This document shows, in pieces, positions 32,334 to 43,595 of a stretch of DNA of 64,000 nt. How positions within the stretch are numbered: the stretch's first letter is position 1; every line of letters begins with the position of its first letter. This DNA is from Tanypteryx hageni (taxonomy: Eukaryota > Arthropoda > Insecta > Odonata > Petaluridae): assembly GCA_028673005.1 (NCBI GenBank), contig CM054120.1:71349533-71413532 (forward strand), read 5' to 3'. The notes under the pieces were generated by a model. The model had not been told where the DNA came from and made no database searches. It saw only the letters and a program-made list of their open reading frames with translations. Made by a program: the position numbers and the translations under genes.

Positions 32334-34042
32334 CATTGTTCAACCTTGAAATTCTTTTGTCATTTCAATCCTTATGGGTGAAAGCATGATTGGAATGCAT
32401 TTAATACGAGAGAGACAGAAAGAGAGGTGAAATGATTTTTATAGCAACCAATGTATACGACATTCGTTGCATTATTTACGAGTAGGAATAGAACATTAAT
32501 CATACACATATTAAAATGTCTTAGATTCTTTGTGTTTGAGTTCGAGACTTGGAACAACAAATGCCGAAAAGAAGGAAAATTTCTTTTTTGTCATCCAAAA
32601 AAATTCGTTATATTTTTGTTAATTTTTATTTTATAAAAAACTTTCCTGTTTACTTTAAACGTGCATCTCCCACATTTATCTATATTTTGCTAATCCTCAT
32701 CTTTTGGTGTATATCAGGTAATAAAAGTCTTTAATATTCAATCGTTCATTAAATTCATGTTAAATTGGCTTGAATATTATAGGCAAGTGAAGCAAGCCTT
32801 GATATAGAATTGGGACAGGAGGAGGTCCCCCAAGTATCTTTTATATATAATTACTCAATGTCAGTCCATCCATCCTCTTTTATCTCGTGAAAAGTTTGTC
32901 ATAGAGAAATGTAAATGCCATTTCATTTCTGATAACTAGGAGACCCTGGAAAAACTATGTTCATTTACATAAGTGTCCCAGGTTTGACTCCAGAAAATGA
33001 CTTCCCATAAGCTTACATGGGGTTTTCGATTTCTCAAGGTTTTTTTTCCTTCATTCATCAAAATACATAAATATAGACCTATTTTCTCTGTTTTTGCTTT
33101 ATTTGATGGCTAAAAGTATAAAATATCTTATTCTTGCAATATATTGATGTTACACAAGAATTTGTCATAAATATGCATTTCTTTTCAAAATTTTATTATT
33201 TATTCTTTTTGGGTGTTGTCAAAATGACCCGCATTATTGCATCCAATTAAATTATTGTCTATTAAGCTTTCAAGTAGATGAAAGAATTAAGTTATTTGCT
33301 TCATGCTTTGTATGAAGATCAAAATTATTGTTGTAGCGACATCGAACTTAATAAATTGCAACATTAATAATTGCCGATTATTATTAATCAGTAAACTGCT
33401 TATGGACTGTGGGCATTTTTAACAATCTTCTTTCTTTATTTCAATTCTGGAATGCGAGAAGTGAGAAGCAATTATAGTTGTGCATATAAATTATAAAAAC
33501 AAACATGAAATTCAAAATGTCAGTTGCATAATTTTATAAGGAGAAATGGGCTATTATTACTTTTAAGCATGCAGATTTCTGACTGACTTCTCAAAATGCT
33601 TTTGCTGGTATCACTAGTATTAATAAAAGGCAATGTGTGTGTGTGTGTGTGAACAGCAGATCTTGAAAACCAAGAACATTAGAGACTTAAAACTTGGTAC
33701 ACTTACTAATAGGACCATGAGGATGTGCACCTTGGGGCCAGAATTTTAATTTTTGGTTGGAGGGAGGGAATGGGATAAGAATTGTATGGCGTAATGTATT
33801 TCTTTGTCATACAATTTCTATTCGACCCCAAAACTTTTTACTCTCTGGAACACTCAATTATGTGAAATTTATAATTATTACTTACTTTTAGGGCATTCAA
33901 AAGTTGGTTTCATTAATCTTTATTTAAATTTTAACTTAAATACTTGATTCGTGCATACCCATCATATTTGACGGGCGGTTACTCTAGTTAATATAAATCT
34001 CGCAAAATGGATGAAAATAGACATTTTCTGCTTTCTCTACAG
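32334..34042. other. AT-rich spacer with a (TG)9 microsatellite
   Basis: No recognisable genes. (TG)9 at 33634-33651. The last part leads into a pyrimidine-rich run ending in ACAG at 34042, used below as an intron acceptor. Confidence 0.6.
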
Positions 34043-34123
34043 GTTTTCCAATTAAACATCGGAAGCTGCTTGTCTAGTCCTCTGCTTGGAATCTATGATA
34101 GACCGGATTACTTCGTGAAGTGA
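34043..34123 (+). CDS. Candidate terminal exon of an unknown host gene
   Basis: A strong acceptor-like sequence (TTTTCTGCTTTCTCTACAG) is followed by a phase-0 frame of 26 codons, beginning VFQLNIGSCLSS and ending LLGIYDRPDYFVK then TGA. The composition looks coding and GC is above the surroundings. I do not recognise the family. No upstream exon is evident in the window within several kb, so this could also be a transposon scrap. Inference from splice-site quality and amino-acid composition only. Confidence 0.35.
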   Translation, partial: VFQLNIGSCLSSPLLGIYDRPDYFVK

Positions 34124-34416
34124 TCGGACTGCAGAAATCCAAGGAAAATGGCAAAACTCGGGAGGAAAATAGTTGTCTTTGCAGCTAGAATGCATGCATC
34201 TGTCTCTTCAGTGGTTTTGTATTGATCGCCTTGAAAGTGAACAGTATACCCCATGGATAAAATAACCTTGAACGTTGATTATTTGAAGCAGAGATTCCTA
34301 TGGGATGTTTCATTAAGGCTTAAGCTGCTCTGTTGTTTAGAATAACTCCGATTCTGCTATTTCTGTCTCTTACTTCAGTTACTGAGATAGCTTCAAAATT
34401 TGCCATTTTTTCTTAA

Positions 34417-34565
34417 ATGGTTCAATTTTGGTTGAAGGCAGGAGTGACAGATTTGGTCTACCGAAGTGTAAGGTCATTGAGTTAGTGGGATACTTCTTGG
34501 TGTTATTTTGTGTGGTGAAGAATTGGTGGGCCCAGCAGCTTGTGGATTCTCTGAGAAGCAATGAT
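34417..34565 (+). repeat. Diverged local repeat, copy 1 (partner about 36060-36190)
   Basis: Shares the order TTTTGGTT/TTTTGGTC, GGAGTGA, GATTTGGTC/GATTTTGTC, TTGGTGTTAT, TGTGGTGAAGAATTGGTG and CCCAG with 36060-36190, about 1.64 kb downstream. No coding content. Confidence 0.6.
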
Positions 34566-34649
34566 TTATATATGAAATTGACATGATGGAGCATAATAGT
34601 GGTTTTATTGTTTGCAACAATGTTTTAAAAGTGAATTGGGAATTTATTG

Positions 34650-35990
34650 TGGTACAGGATTTTTGATGAATGCACTTTATGTAATTAATTTGTATATTTG
34701 ACTGCAATATTCTGTCACAACTTCAGTTTTTGTCATTGCAGTGTTTAGAATATATTATAATTAATTTTGTCAGAAGAATGATGGATTGGAAATAAGTGTT
34801 TTTAATATGTACCTTCAATGTTGTTATAAATTTTAGTAAAATTATCTTTTTGGAAACATTTTTACTCTTATTAATTGGAAGTTGGAGAGACTGCATTTCA
34901 GGGGAGAATTATTTGTGTCAGTCAATTTGAACTTTTTGTTCAATAGTATGTAGTGGCCAGTGAGATTCAATTGTCTCACTTAGTTCCGGAATCAGCCGCT
35001 ACCGGATATGAGCGCAGGAGTGTGGCCAGAAAGACAGTCAGCCTACTGAGTGTATTATCAAGCTTCATCAGTCTCTTGCTGCCGCTTCCACTTATGTTAC
35101 AGCATCTGTCCATTGGCCACGTGTCGTACGACTCTTTTAGTAATGTATTGCCTACTTCAATAAAAGAGCGTGTTCACTTAATGAGTTTTTATGTTACCAC
35201 TTCCCGCAACCAAAAGTATATTTTGATTTTGTGATGATATTTGTGATTCCTACCTTCTTCATTGAATAGTCTGTATTGTAAAAGTGTGTTGAATACCACT
35301 TCTAATATTCACAGTAATGAGCATTGTTATTTATTTTGTTTGGTGTGAAAAATTTTTGGTATTTGTAATTTCGTTAGTATATCATTGTTTTTATGCATTG
35401 ATCTTCATTAATTGGGCAAGAAGGCGATATTCACAGGAACAACAATGGGTTGGAAATTGGTCCAATTTCAATTAATGCATTCTGCATTGTGAAAATTTTC
35501 GAGTTAGAGATGATTTGTAAAAGTTTTCCAATTTGATTTTGTCACTTCTTCTTTGTGAACATTTTTCTAAATCTCCTGTTAGTGAAAATTTATATTCTTT
35601 TGCTTGTCAGAGAGGCTTTTATATACCGTGGAATGCTTTCACACAACATTTGTTTTATAGTAATGGGATTCCACAATGAAATCATTGTATTTAATAGTTT
35701 TGAAATTAGTTGTTCAATTTTTATGAAAAGGTTTTTAAAAGTTCCTGTTTTTGAAAGTCCATATTCTTGTTCAGCATTATATGTTTATCAGAGCAACATT
35801 TCTGCTTTCATTAAAATTTCCTGTTTGTAAATTACAGTATGCTTTTAATACAAGTATTGAATGTTTTATGATACCAGAATTTGTCATTGAATGCATTGCC
35901 TGTCTGTATTTGGAGTTAGATTGTATTATTGGTTGGTTATCTTTCCAAAATTATTGAAAGTAACCTATGTAAAAACTTCTGCTTTTCTCC
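34650..35990 (+). repeat. Diverged duplication, copy 1 (partner 38030-38990)
   Basis: Colinear with 38030-38990: matching landmarks GTACCTTCAATGTTGTTA, CATTTCAGGGGA, then a block of about 310 bp (35499-35808 versus 38511-38820) that is almost identical while the flanks have drifted strongly. Copy 1 contains the LTR-like insertion. No convincing coding frame. Possibly part of a long noncoding transcript or 3' UTR; unknown. Confidence 0.8.
34945..35218 (+). mobile_element. Solo-LTR-like insertion, 266 bp, AGTA duplication
   Basis: Insertion 34949-35214 flanked by AGTA (34945-34948, 35215-35218). The duplicated copy at about 38278 has the uninterrupted site ATTAGTATATTTTGG, which serves as the empty site. 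The insert starts TG, is GC-richer than its host, and has an AATAAA at 35159-35164 near its end, like an LTR with a polyadenylation signal. Its end (CAACCAAA) is not the canonical CA, so LTR identity is tentative although the insertion itself is well supported. Confidence 0.6.
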
Positions 35991-36059
35991 AGTATTGTGT
36001 GCAATTTTTATATTTGTTCGGCAAACCAGATTACATGTTATTATATTTGAGTCTTTAAA

Positions 36060-36190
36060 TTTTGGTCCAAGTTGGGAGTGATGGATTTTGTCCTCTGAAT
36101 TTTGAGGTTTCTGAGGTTATGTGTTACTTGTTGGTGTTATGTGTGGTGAAGAATTGGTGATCCCAGTGGATTAGGGATTGTCCAAGGAGC
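36060..36190 (+). repeat. Diverged local repeat, copy 2
   Basis: Partner of 34417-34565; see that entry. Confidence 0.6.
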
Positions 36191-36199
36191 CATGGCTTC

Positions 36200-38020
36200 A
36201 ACACTTGAGAAACTCCAACACTGAATTTCAGTCCATTTGCTTGGTGTGGAACCTTTCATTCCCAAAACTTACTTTGCTAAACTTATAATTTTATAATTTA
36301 ACTCTCTCCTGCAAAATTTGCTTTTGTTTTTAAAGCTGTGCATATGTTGCATATTCTCTTATAATATGCTTCATTATAAATTAGATGAAAAGTAATTTGA
36401 TTTAATATTTAAAGTCAGAATGCCATTTATTATTATAACTTTCTGGTGATGTGAGGTGATGTGAAGTGACAATATGTTTCTTCGACATGATGAATAACTA
36501 GCTGAGTGGTGGTCAGGTTGTCCCAAGGTTGTGGTATCCAGCCCCTTCGGCAGGACGTCTGACCATCTTGCTCTGGTAGTTTCTCCTCCCCTGTGGGGAA
36601 ACTATATTTGTAATTATTATTATCACCATATGATATATGTAGAAGGTGATGTAATTTTGGAGATCTAACAGTTACGAGATGATGTGTTGCTATGATGTGA
36701 GGTGATGTAGCTACCACCAGATCGAGCCTTGGCTTGACAGAATCATATTGTCTACTTTATCTGCTGTTATTTCATAATTATATAGTTGAAATGTATATTA
36801 TATAGTTGAAACAGCTTCTTTGCTGTTCTGGAATACTTAATACGTGAAATATTATTCTGAATAAATTGTAAAAAATAATCTATTAGATCTGCATTTATGT
36901 CCAGATGCCTCATCTGATGCTTCAAATGTCTGCCTCATTAAAGCATTAATATTAACTGTATTTAATGCCTATAAACTTTTTTTAACAACTTGTTATGTGT
37001 TTTACACAACTTTGGGACTTTCTGAATCATCATTATGATGCTGCACTTTGGGTGAAAGTTATTGCTTGGAGCAAACAAGGTTTTTTCTTTGGTGCATGAG
37101 TTGAACTGCTATTCCATTGCCTGCAATGCATTTGAAATGTTTTTGTTCTCACGACCAAATGTTGGGATCAGTTTTGTGGTTTTGCTTGGTTGTAATAAGT
37201 GTTACTTTCGCAAAGAGAAATATCAGAATGCTTCCTGGCATTACATTTCCCTTAGTGACACCTGGGAATGAAGACAATTCCATTGGATAACTTATATAAT
37301 TGCAAAATGGAATCCTTGTGTTTTAATTGTACTCCATGATGATAAGTTTTTCTTCTGTTCGATTTTTGAGCCATTCTTTTGGAGTTGCAACATGATTCTG
37401 TCTCATTGTTGCACTTGGTGATGTAATTACCAATCCAATCTTTGGTATGTTTGCTAAAATGCTTTGCAATGAAGTTAACATGTACTGATTGCATTTAAAT
37501 GCTCAATTATATCTTCTTGCCAGAAATTTAAAACTGTTTAATTAACTGAGATTGTAATCATTGGTATTTTAATGTAGAATGTTATATTGATTTATTTATT
37601 AACTATTAAGAAATATCTTGGATATAAAATGTAAAGTTCAGCTCAGTTATAATTATTTTTGATGTTTCTTGTTTGTATTTTGATGGTGTAACAGGTCCAC
37701 AAGCCTGTTTTTTAGAAGGTATAATCATCTTATTGAGATGGTGTTTTTAATTTAATGCCAATGATGATAACGAAGCAATGGTTTTTTCTCTCTGTTGCTT
37801 GTTGAACAAGTTTAAGGTCTTGATTATTGCAAAATTTAATGCCATATGTTAAGGTTCAACATTACATTTATCATTTTGTGAATTTGGTTTGACGTTAAAG
37901 GTTATGAGTCCTATTGAGTACATTGAATATACTATACTGGTGATGTATCGATAAAATATGCATTATTGGCCATTTTAGCCATTGAATTATTTTTTACAAT
38001 GACTTGATAGTGAATTGGAA
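36200..38020. other. AT-rich spacer, nothing recognised
   Basis: Contains GATGTGAGGTGATGT motifs at both about 36445 and 36690 and a hairpin-capable TAGTTTC...GGGGAAACTA around 36577-36604, possibly the core of a small mobile element. No coding motif. Confidence 0.45.
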
Positions 38021-38029
38021 CTTTGTAAT

Positions 38030-38990
38030 GTCAAAGGCATTTTTAAAGAAAGCACTTTATGTGGTTAATGTGTAAATGTTACTGCAATACTCTGTCAGAC
38101 TTTTAGTTTTTTTCACTGCTTGAAATACTTGTTTTAATTATGTACCTTCAGTGTTGTTACAAATTTTAGTAAAATTTCCTTTTAGGAAAATATTTTACTT
38201 TTATGCAGTGTCAGTTGGATATACTTCATTTCAGGGGATAATTATTTATGTTAATCAACTTGACTTTCACATTTCATTAGTATATTTTGGTTTTAGGGAT
38301 GACATCATTTGATTTTGGATTGTTTTGTTATTCATACATTATTCATTGGACAGACATTGTAGAAATGTGTTGGATAGCATTCCTAGCATTCATGGTGGCG
38401 AGCATCGTTATTTCATTTGTTTTGAATCAACATGTTTTGGTATTTGTAATTACTTTGCTATATTACCATTTTTGTGTATTGATTTTTCATTATTTGGACA
38501 AAATGGTAATTTTCGAGTTAGAGATGATTTGTAAAAGTTTTCCAATTTGATTTTGTCACTTCTTCTTTGTGAACATTTTTCTAAATCTCCTGTTAGTGAA
38601 AATTTATATTCTTTTGCTTGTCAGAGAGGCTTTTATATACCGTGGAATGCTTTCACACAACATTTATGTTTTATAGTACTGGGATTCCACAATGAAATCA
38701 TTGTGTTTAATAGTTTTGAAATTAGTTGTTCAATTTTTATGAAAAGGCTTTTAAAAGTTCCTGTTTGTGAAAGTCCATATTCTTGTTCAGCATTATATGT
38801 TTATCAGAACAACATTTCTAAACTGTATGCTTTTACGCAAGCATCGAATGTTTTATGGTTGGGTATTCCATAGTGAATGCAGTGTGTGTGTAATATATGT
38901 TGAATTGCATTGCCAACATAAATATAACCACCTGTTTTATTTGGTGGAGATCTTTCCGAGATTATTGGAAATGACCCATGTTAAAACTTC
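38030..38990 (+). repeat. Diverged duplication, copy 2
   Basis: Partner of 34650-35990. Lacks the LTR-like insertion and keeps the empty site. The block 38511-38820 is the strongly conserved core. Confidence 0.8.
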
Positions 38991-38999
38991 TGCATTGCT

Positions 39000-41740
39000 C
39001 CCTTTTGGTACAGAATTTATTTAATTTTTATCAGGAAGCCAGCCTATTTGGTTGTGTTTGTGTCAATTTTTTAGTGGAGGTGTCGGTATTGGATTTTAAT
39101 TTTTTAAATGTATTGATGAATATGTACTTAACCCGATGAAGATGCTGTGTGCAGCTAGAACTAACGTTGCAATTTGTTAACTATATTGTTGTTTGTTTTA
39201 AATTGCTTATATTCATTTTTTACATTTGTTTCATTTAAATAAATATATATTTAATGATGTGCATATTCATTTTTATGAATGTTAGCATTCTACAAGATGT
39301 CGTAATGGAATGTTTGGAACTTAGGTTTTTGTATAAAGGATTCATGCCGGAGCTTACAAGAGAAGCTTCATAAGTACTACATGGTGAAAGAAGTACAGCT
39401 GGCTTCCCCTGGCATTGGGGTGTTTCTATTTGTACTGTGTATCCATGTAATTTTTGTTCTGGGGGATTATTATCTTTTTGGATTTTTTTGCTATTGAAAT
39501 TCCTGCAACCCTGAAAAGTGGTTTTCCGAATGAAGGTCTAATTTGTCTATTGCATTGAGAATTAAGGGTTCTTTTGGTTATTTCTATTGATAACGTTGTT
39601 GGAGGTCTGTATGGAAAGGCACTTGATGCTTTCCTTGTAAACAGGATGTTTGGCCAAATGATGTTCTTATACAGCTAATGAATTTGACTCTTAATAACAT
39701 CATGCATTTATTTCTCATTTTATGTTTTCTATCATTTGGTGAGTTTTTGTCATAACCAACAGAAACTGTCTCAATGAGAGCCTTTCTATTTGTATGTCAT
39801 TGCTACCTTGTTATAGACAATATTTTCTGAGGACTTATTTCAACATACCGTTTCTTCCCAGAGTTTGAGGCGTTTATTGTCTCTATTTCTCTTATTCCTC
39901 TAATTAAGCTTCTCTCGTCAAATACTCGATTCAAAATATTATTTGTCCAACTAGTTTTCTACAGTGTATGACAGCTGCATCCTGGAAGTCTCGTAAAAGG
40001 TGTTATATGAAATATCCTCAATGGTTGCATTCACAGTTTGTGTGACACCATCGCAATAATATTTCCATTTCCACAAAATATGGTGAATGCATCACTAACC
40101 TTGCTTCCAATCAGTTCTTCTGTCTTTGTTCTCCATAGAATGTGCTTACACATTCTCCACCGAGGTTGCTCTTCATGGTGATTGTTATGTTTGACTTGCA
40201 GCAACAATGTCCAATATAATCCCTTTCTCAGATATTTGTCATCATAATGACAACAAATATTGCAGTGAGCAACATAATGTTAAAGATAAATTTCTCTGAA
40301 GACCAGAGATCTACTCTTACCATGAATGTATTCCAAGAATATTTATACAAGTGGGTGGTGATGTATTACCCTGCATATGCCATCTTTTCCGATTTTCTAT
40401 GCTTCACTTGTTTACTTTAGTTTGTTTCCCTTTATTACCTCTTTTTTATTGTGGCATCAGTTGGTGGTTGTGACATCAACCCTATTTAATTTATAAATAT
40501 TAAGTGGTTTTCTGATGTTATAAGGACAAGTATATCTATTTGTCAGAATAAATCAGAATGAATAATTATGTGATTTTTCATGTATAGAAAATGTGAAATG
40601 TTTTGAGGAGGGTAGTAAATAGATTATTATATTGTCATTCATAAGGTTGACATTACTCTTAAAAGTTAATTATAAAAATTAAATGTATATTTTTACATTT
40701 AATTTTTAACTAATCTTGCAAGAGCAAAGTTGAAAAAGATATTATTAAAGCTGTAAGTAGCTCACCTATGAAGAGCAGCTGCCAGAATGAATTTGCTTAC
40801 TGAAAAGGTGAAGCAATAGAAGAGGAGATACAGCTTTGGAATCGGAGCTTATGTTTATTTTAGCTGTTGTTTTGGTACTGTCTTCTGAAGAAAAGTCTTT
40901 CCAATTTTCTGTTTTGTAATCTATTAAAACATCAAACTTGATCCCATCCATGAAAGTGTGGTTTGTTGATTGCATCCACATAACTAACAGGAAATGGGAT
41001 GAAATGAACTCTTATTTCTTCCTTATTTCACTCACTTGGAAAGTATTGGAATAATCTCAATCTCCAAATCAAATTCAAGAACTTATGCAATTCAATGAAT
41101 GGCTTTCCACCATTTATGTCAATATCAATCCCAAACATTTATAAATTCAATTTGTTAGAATGAAGTGTAAACTTGCTTCAGAAAATGTGAGGGTGATATA
41201 AAATGACATCACTTGTTCTTACAATCTTCAGTTGTATTTATCTTCTTTGAAAGATGTCTCAAACAGGATATTTAACCCTATTTAGACAAGCAAATCTTTC
41301 CATATTTCTGTTTTGGCACCGATTTGAACTTTGGCAACTTTGCATTTACAGTGTGGTAACCTGTTTGCCTGTGTTGTTCCTAGAGGTGTTGCCTGTCACT
41401 TTTAAATGATGCTTTGTCTTAAGGATGCCGTTGAAATTTTCTATTATGGCCTCCATTTTAGCTTAAAACATTTCTTATTATATCAAAAGATGGTTTGTGT
41501 TTATAGGTACATATTTGATGAAGCTGTATAAATGCAAATGAAAACATAAATAGTAAAACTTGTGTATATCAGATTATGGCATTATCCCTGAAAGTGACTA
41601 ATGTATTGCTATTAAATTCCATCTACAGTTGCATTTGTTTGTTTATTATTGCACTGAAGCAAAATTTTTATGAATAATTCTGTAGAATGAGATTCCACTT
41701 AATTACGTTGTTATGATCTGTGGAGGATTTTACCATAGCT
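39000..41740. other. AT-rich spacer, nothing recognised
   Basis: About 2.7 kb of low-GC sequence. Short open frames have no family features. No tandem repeat or structured element seen by eye. Confidence 0.6.
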
Positions 41741-41774
41741 TACAAGAGTCAACACAGTTTGAAAAATTTTCTGG

Positions 41775-42098
41775 GCTACACAAAAGACAAAACAAATTTT
41801 AGACAAGTCAGGAATTTACAAAATTCAATGCTCGCATTGCCCCAAACAGTACATAGGCGAAACTAGGAGAAAGCTGGTCACTCGCTTCAAGGAACACTTA
41901 GCCCACTATAAATGAAACTGATTTGAGAAATCCAGTGTCGCTAATCATATTTTCGAAACCGGCCACAGCATTCAATTAAAGGACTTACAACTCGTAATCT
42001 CATCTAATAGCTCTTTAAATTCCCTAGAAAACCTTCACATTTATAAGAATCGTGATACATTGATGAACAGTGACACTGACTTTAACAAGACACTTTAA
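41775..42098 (+). pseudogene. Penelope GIY-YIG endonuclease domain, broken
   Basis: Frame reads KSGIYKIQCSHCPKQYIGET, RRKLVTRFKEHLAHYK, then two TGA stops, then SSVANHIFETGHSI and a C-terminal SLENLHIYKNRDTLMNSD to TAA. These are the GIY, YIG, Arg/Glu-His helix and trailing motifs of the nuclease that ends Penelope-like polyproteins, including the CxxC pair (CSHC) typical of the group. The upstream RT is absent here (5'-truncated). Confidence 0.85.
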
Positions 42099-42264
42099 AG
42101 ACTTATTGACCAGAGATAATGCACATGCGCCTCTGTTGTTTCGTTTTTCTTTTGTTCTCATTCCACCCGTGCTTTTTGTCTTTCTTTTGCCTTTCGTTCT
42201 TTCTCCACCCTTGGTCTCTCCACTCTGGCACAGTCGCCTTTGGTCGCTGTCGAAGGAACGTTGC

Positions 42265-42300
42265 CTTTGAAGATGCCCACTTAGTGGGCGAAATGCATCA
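42265..42300 (+). ncRNA. Hammerhead-like stem-loop in Penelope untranslated region
   Basis: TTTGAAGAT, a GCCCAC/GTGGGC stem with a 3-nt loop, then GAAAT. Penelope elements are known to carry hammerhead ribozymes (core CUGANGA, stem II, GAAA). Here the first core base and the stem II junction deviate, so this is a decayed or look-alike motif. A GATGC/GCATC pairing is also possible. Confidence 0.35.
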
Positions 42301-42789
42301 GGCTATTACTACTTGTTTTTTGGCTGGAGTTTTTAACTTTCATTCAGTTTACGCCAAAAAGTTTTTTGAGCCATCTTTGAATATTACGAGCTGTTCTGGC
42401 TCCTTGGCTTATGTGGTTTCTTGGCAGACGTGGGGGTCTGTCAATCTCTTGTTTCGTCAGGCAATTCCTTGAACCCTTGATCGGCTTTGGGCCATCGTGG
42501 TATCTTGGCAGACGTGGGGGTCTGTCAATCTCTTTTTGGTATCCGTCAGAGAGTTTTGTCCTCCTGCACGGCTCGCTCGATCCCACAGCAACGCTCGACT
42601 GGTTCGATCACGCTTTGCGATCGTCCTTTTTATTTACGTTTACATTTTTTTTCGTACATGTTTGCGGCCCCGCCCGCACTGTCAGTTTTATCTTTTAAGT
42701 GTTTTATTCCTTGCTCCTATAATTTTTTTCTATTCTTTACTAAGTTTTTTCAACGTTGCCTACTTTTACTTTCCATTTTATCGAGAGAC

Positions 42790-43595
42790 ATGTCACAGTT
42801 CAGTGATTATTCTTTTAATTTACGGACTAAAGAGCTAAATCGGTTCCACAATTTACACACAAGGATTAATAATATAGGAGCTGATATCTATTTTGTAAAA
42901 CAATGCAAGGAACACCATATAACCCCTAAATTCATGGACATTTTTAAGAAAATAACAAAGAACCACATCACACAGAAAGTACAGCAAATAACCACTAACA
43001 CTTGGTTGCAATTGGAAATTAAAAATCTTTATGCCAAAAGAAGTTACCTCGAAATAGAGGCCTACAACTTACATTTAAAAATAACCAAACACTTAGACAA
43101 GGTCGGCTTTGAAGCCTGGAATAACTTTGAACAGAGGATGCATGAGACCAATAACCTTAAGTTCCACAAGAAAAAATCGACACTAGACCATAAACTAAAG
43201 ATACTACTTCAAAAATACAATGTCAACACAAAAAACAAGAGATAAAACCACACAAAGATTTGAATTTGTAGAAAACTTGTCTCAAACTTCCTTCTCTAAT
43301 GAAGAATTGTCTCTCTAGAATTTGGGTTTAAAGTTTGCCTTTCCTCCAAGAAAACCTCCGATAGAAGAAATTGTCACAGACATCGAGAGTTCCATTGAAT
43401 TCCTTGATGAAAATTCCAAAAGCTACATCAGACAAAATTGTGCCATACAACTAAAAGACAACATTAACAAGTGCACAACTCCCAATTCTAAACCAATATA
43501 CAAAACTATCAAACAACTTAAAGAAAAAGACTGCTTTTATATCAAAGCCGATAAATGCAACAAACTAGTAATTATGGATAAAACAATATTTAAGC
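42790..43595 (+). pseudogene. Penelope-like element N-terminal polyprotein, truncated
   Basis: ATG at 42790, open to 43245: a charged, helix-rich leader (TKELNRFHNLHTRINNIGAD, LKITKHLDKVGFEAWNNF). After a frameshift the family-typical block follows: FEFVENLSQTSFSNEELSL, one TAG, GLKFAFPPRKPP, IEEIVTDIE, and KADKCNKLVIMDK, the start of Penelope RT. It is then cut by the LINE. No catalytic RT motifs remain. Confidence 0.78.

Larger units (their letters stand above)
41740..43595 (+). mobile_element. Penelope-like element: 3' end joined to a new 5' end
   Basis: A GIY-YIG end (41775-42098), an untranslated region of about 690 bp, and then the N-terminal part of a Penelope-like reading frame (42790 onward), cut near 43590 by the I-clade LINE. 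A 3' end followed directly by a 5' end is the partial tandem layout typical of Penelope elements. The middle region has a 32-bp direct repeat (42419-42450 and 42503-42534) and a stem-loop described separately. Confidence 0.8.

Noticed and set aside
34953..35234. 93-aa frame with hydrophobic middle
   Set aside because: Lies almost wholly inside the LTR-like insertion and ends just past it; no recognised motif.
36433..36717. 94-aa minus frame
   Set aside because: Low-complexity GATGTGA repeats at both ends and no motif; more likely a small repeat element.
42487..42789. N-terminal extension of the 252-aa Penelope frame
   Set aside because: It covers the direct-repeat untranslated region. The ATG at 42790 fits better.
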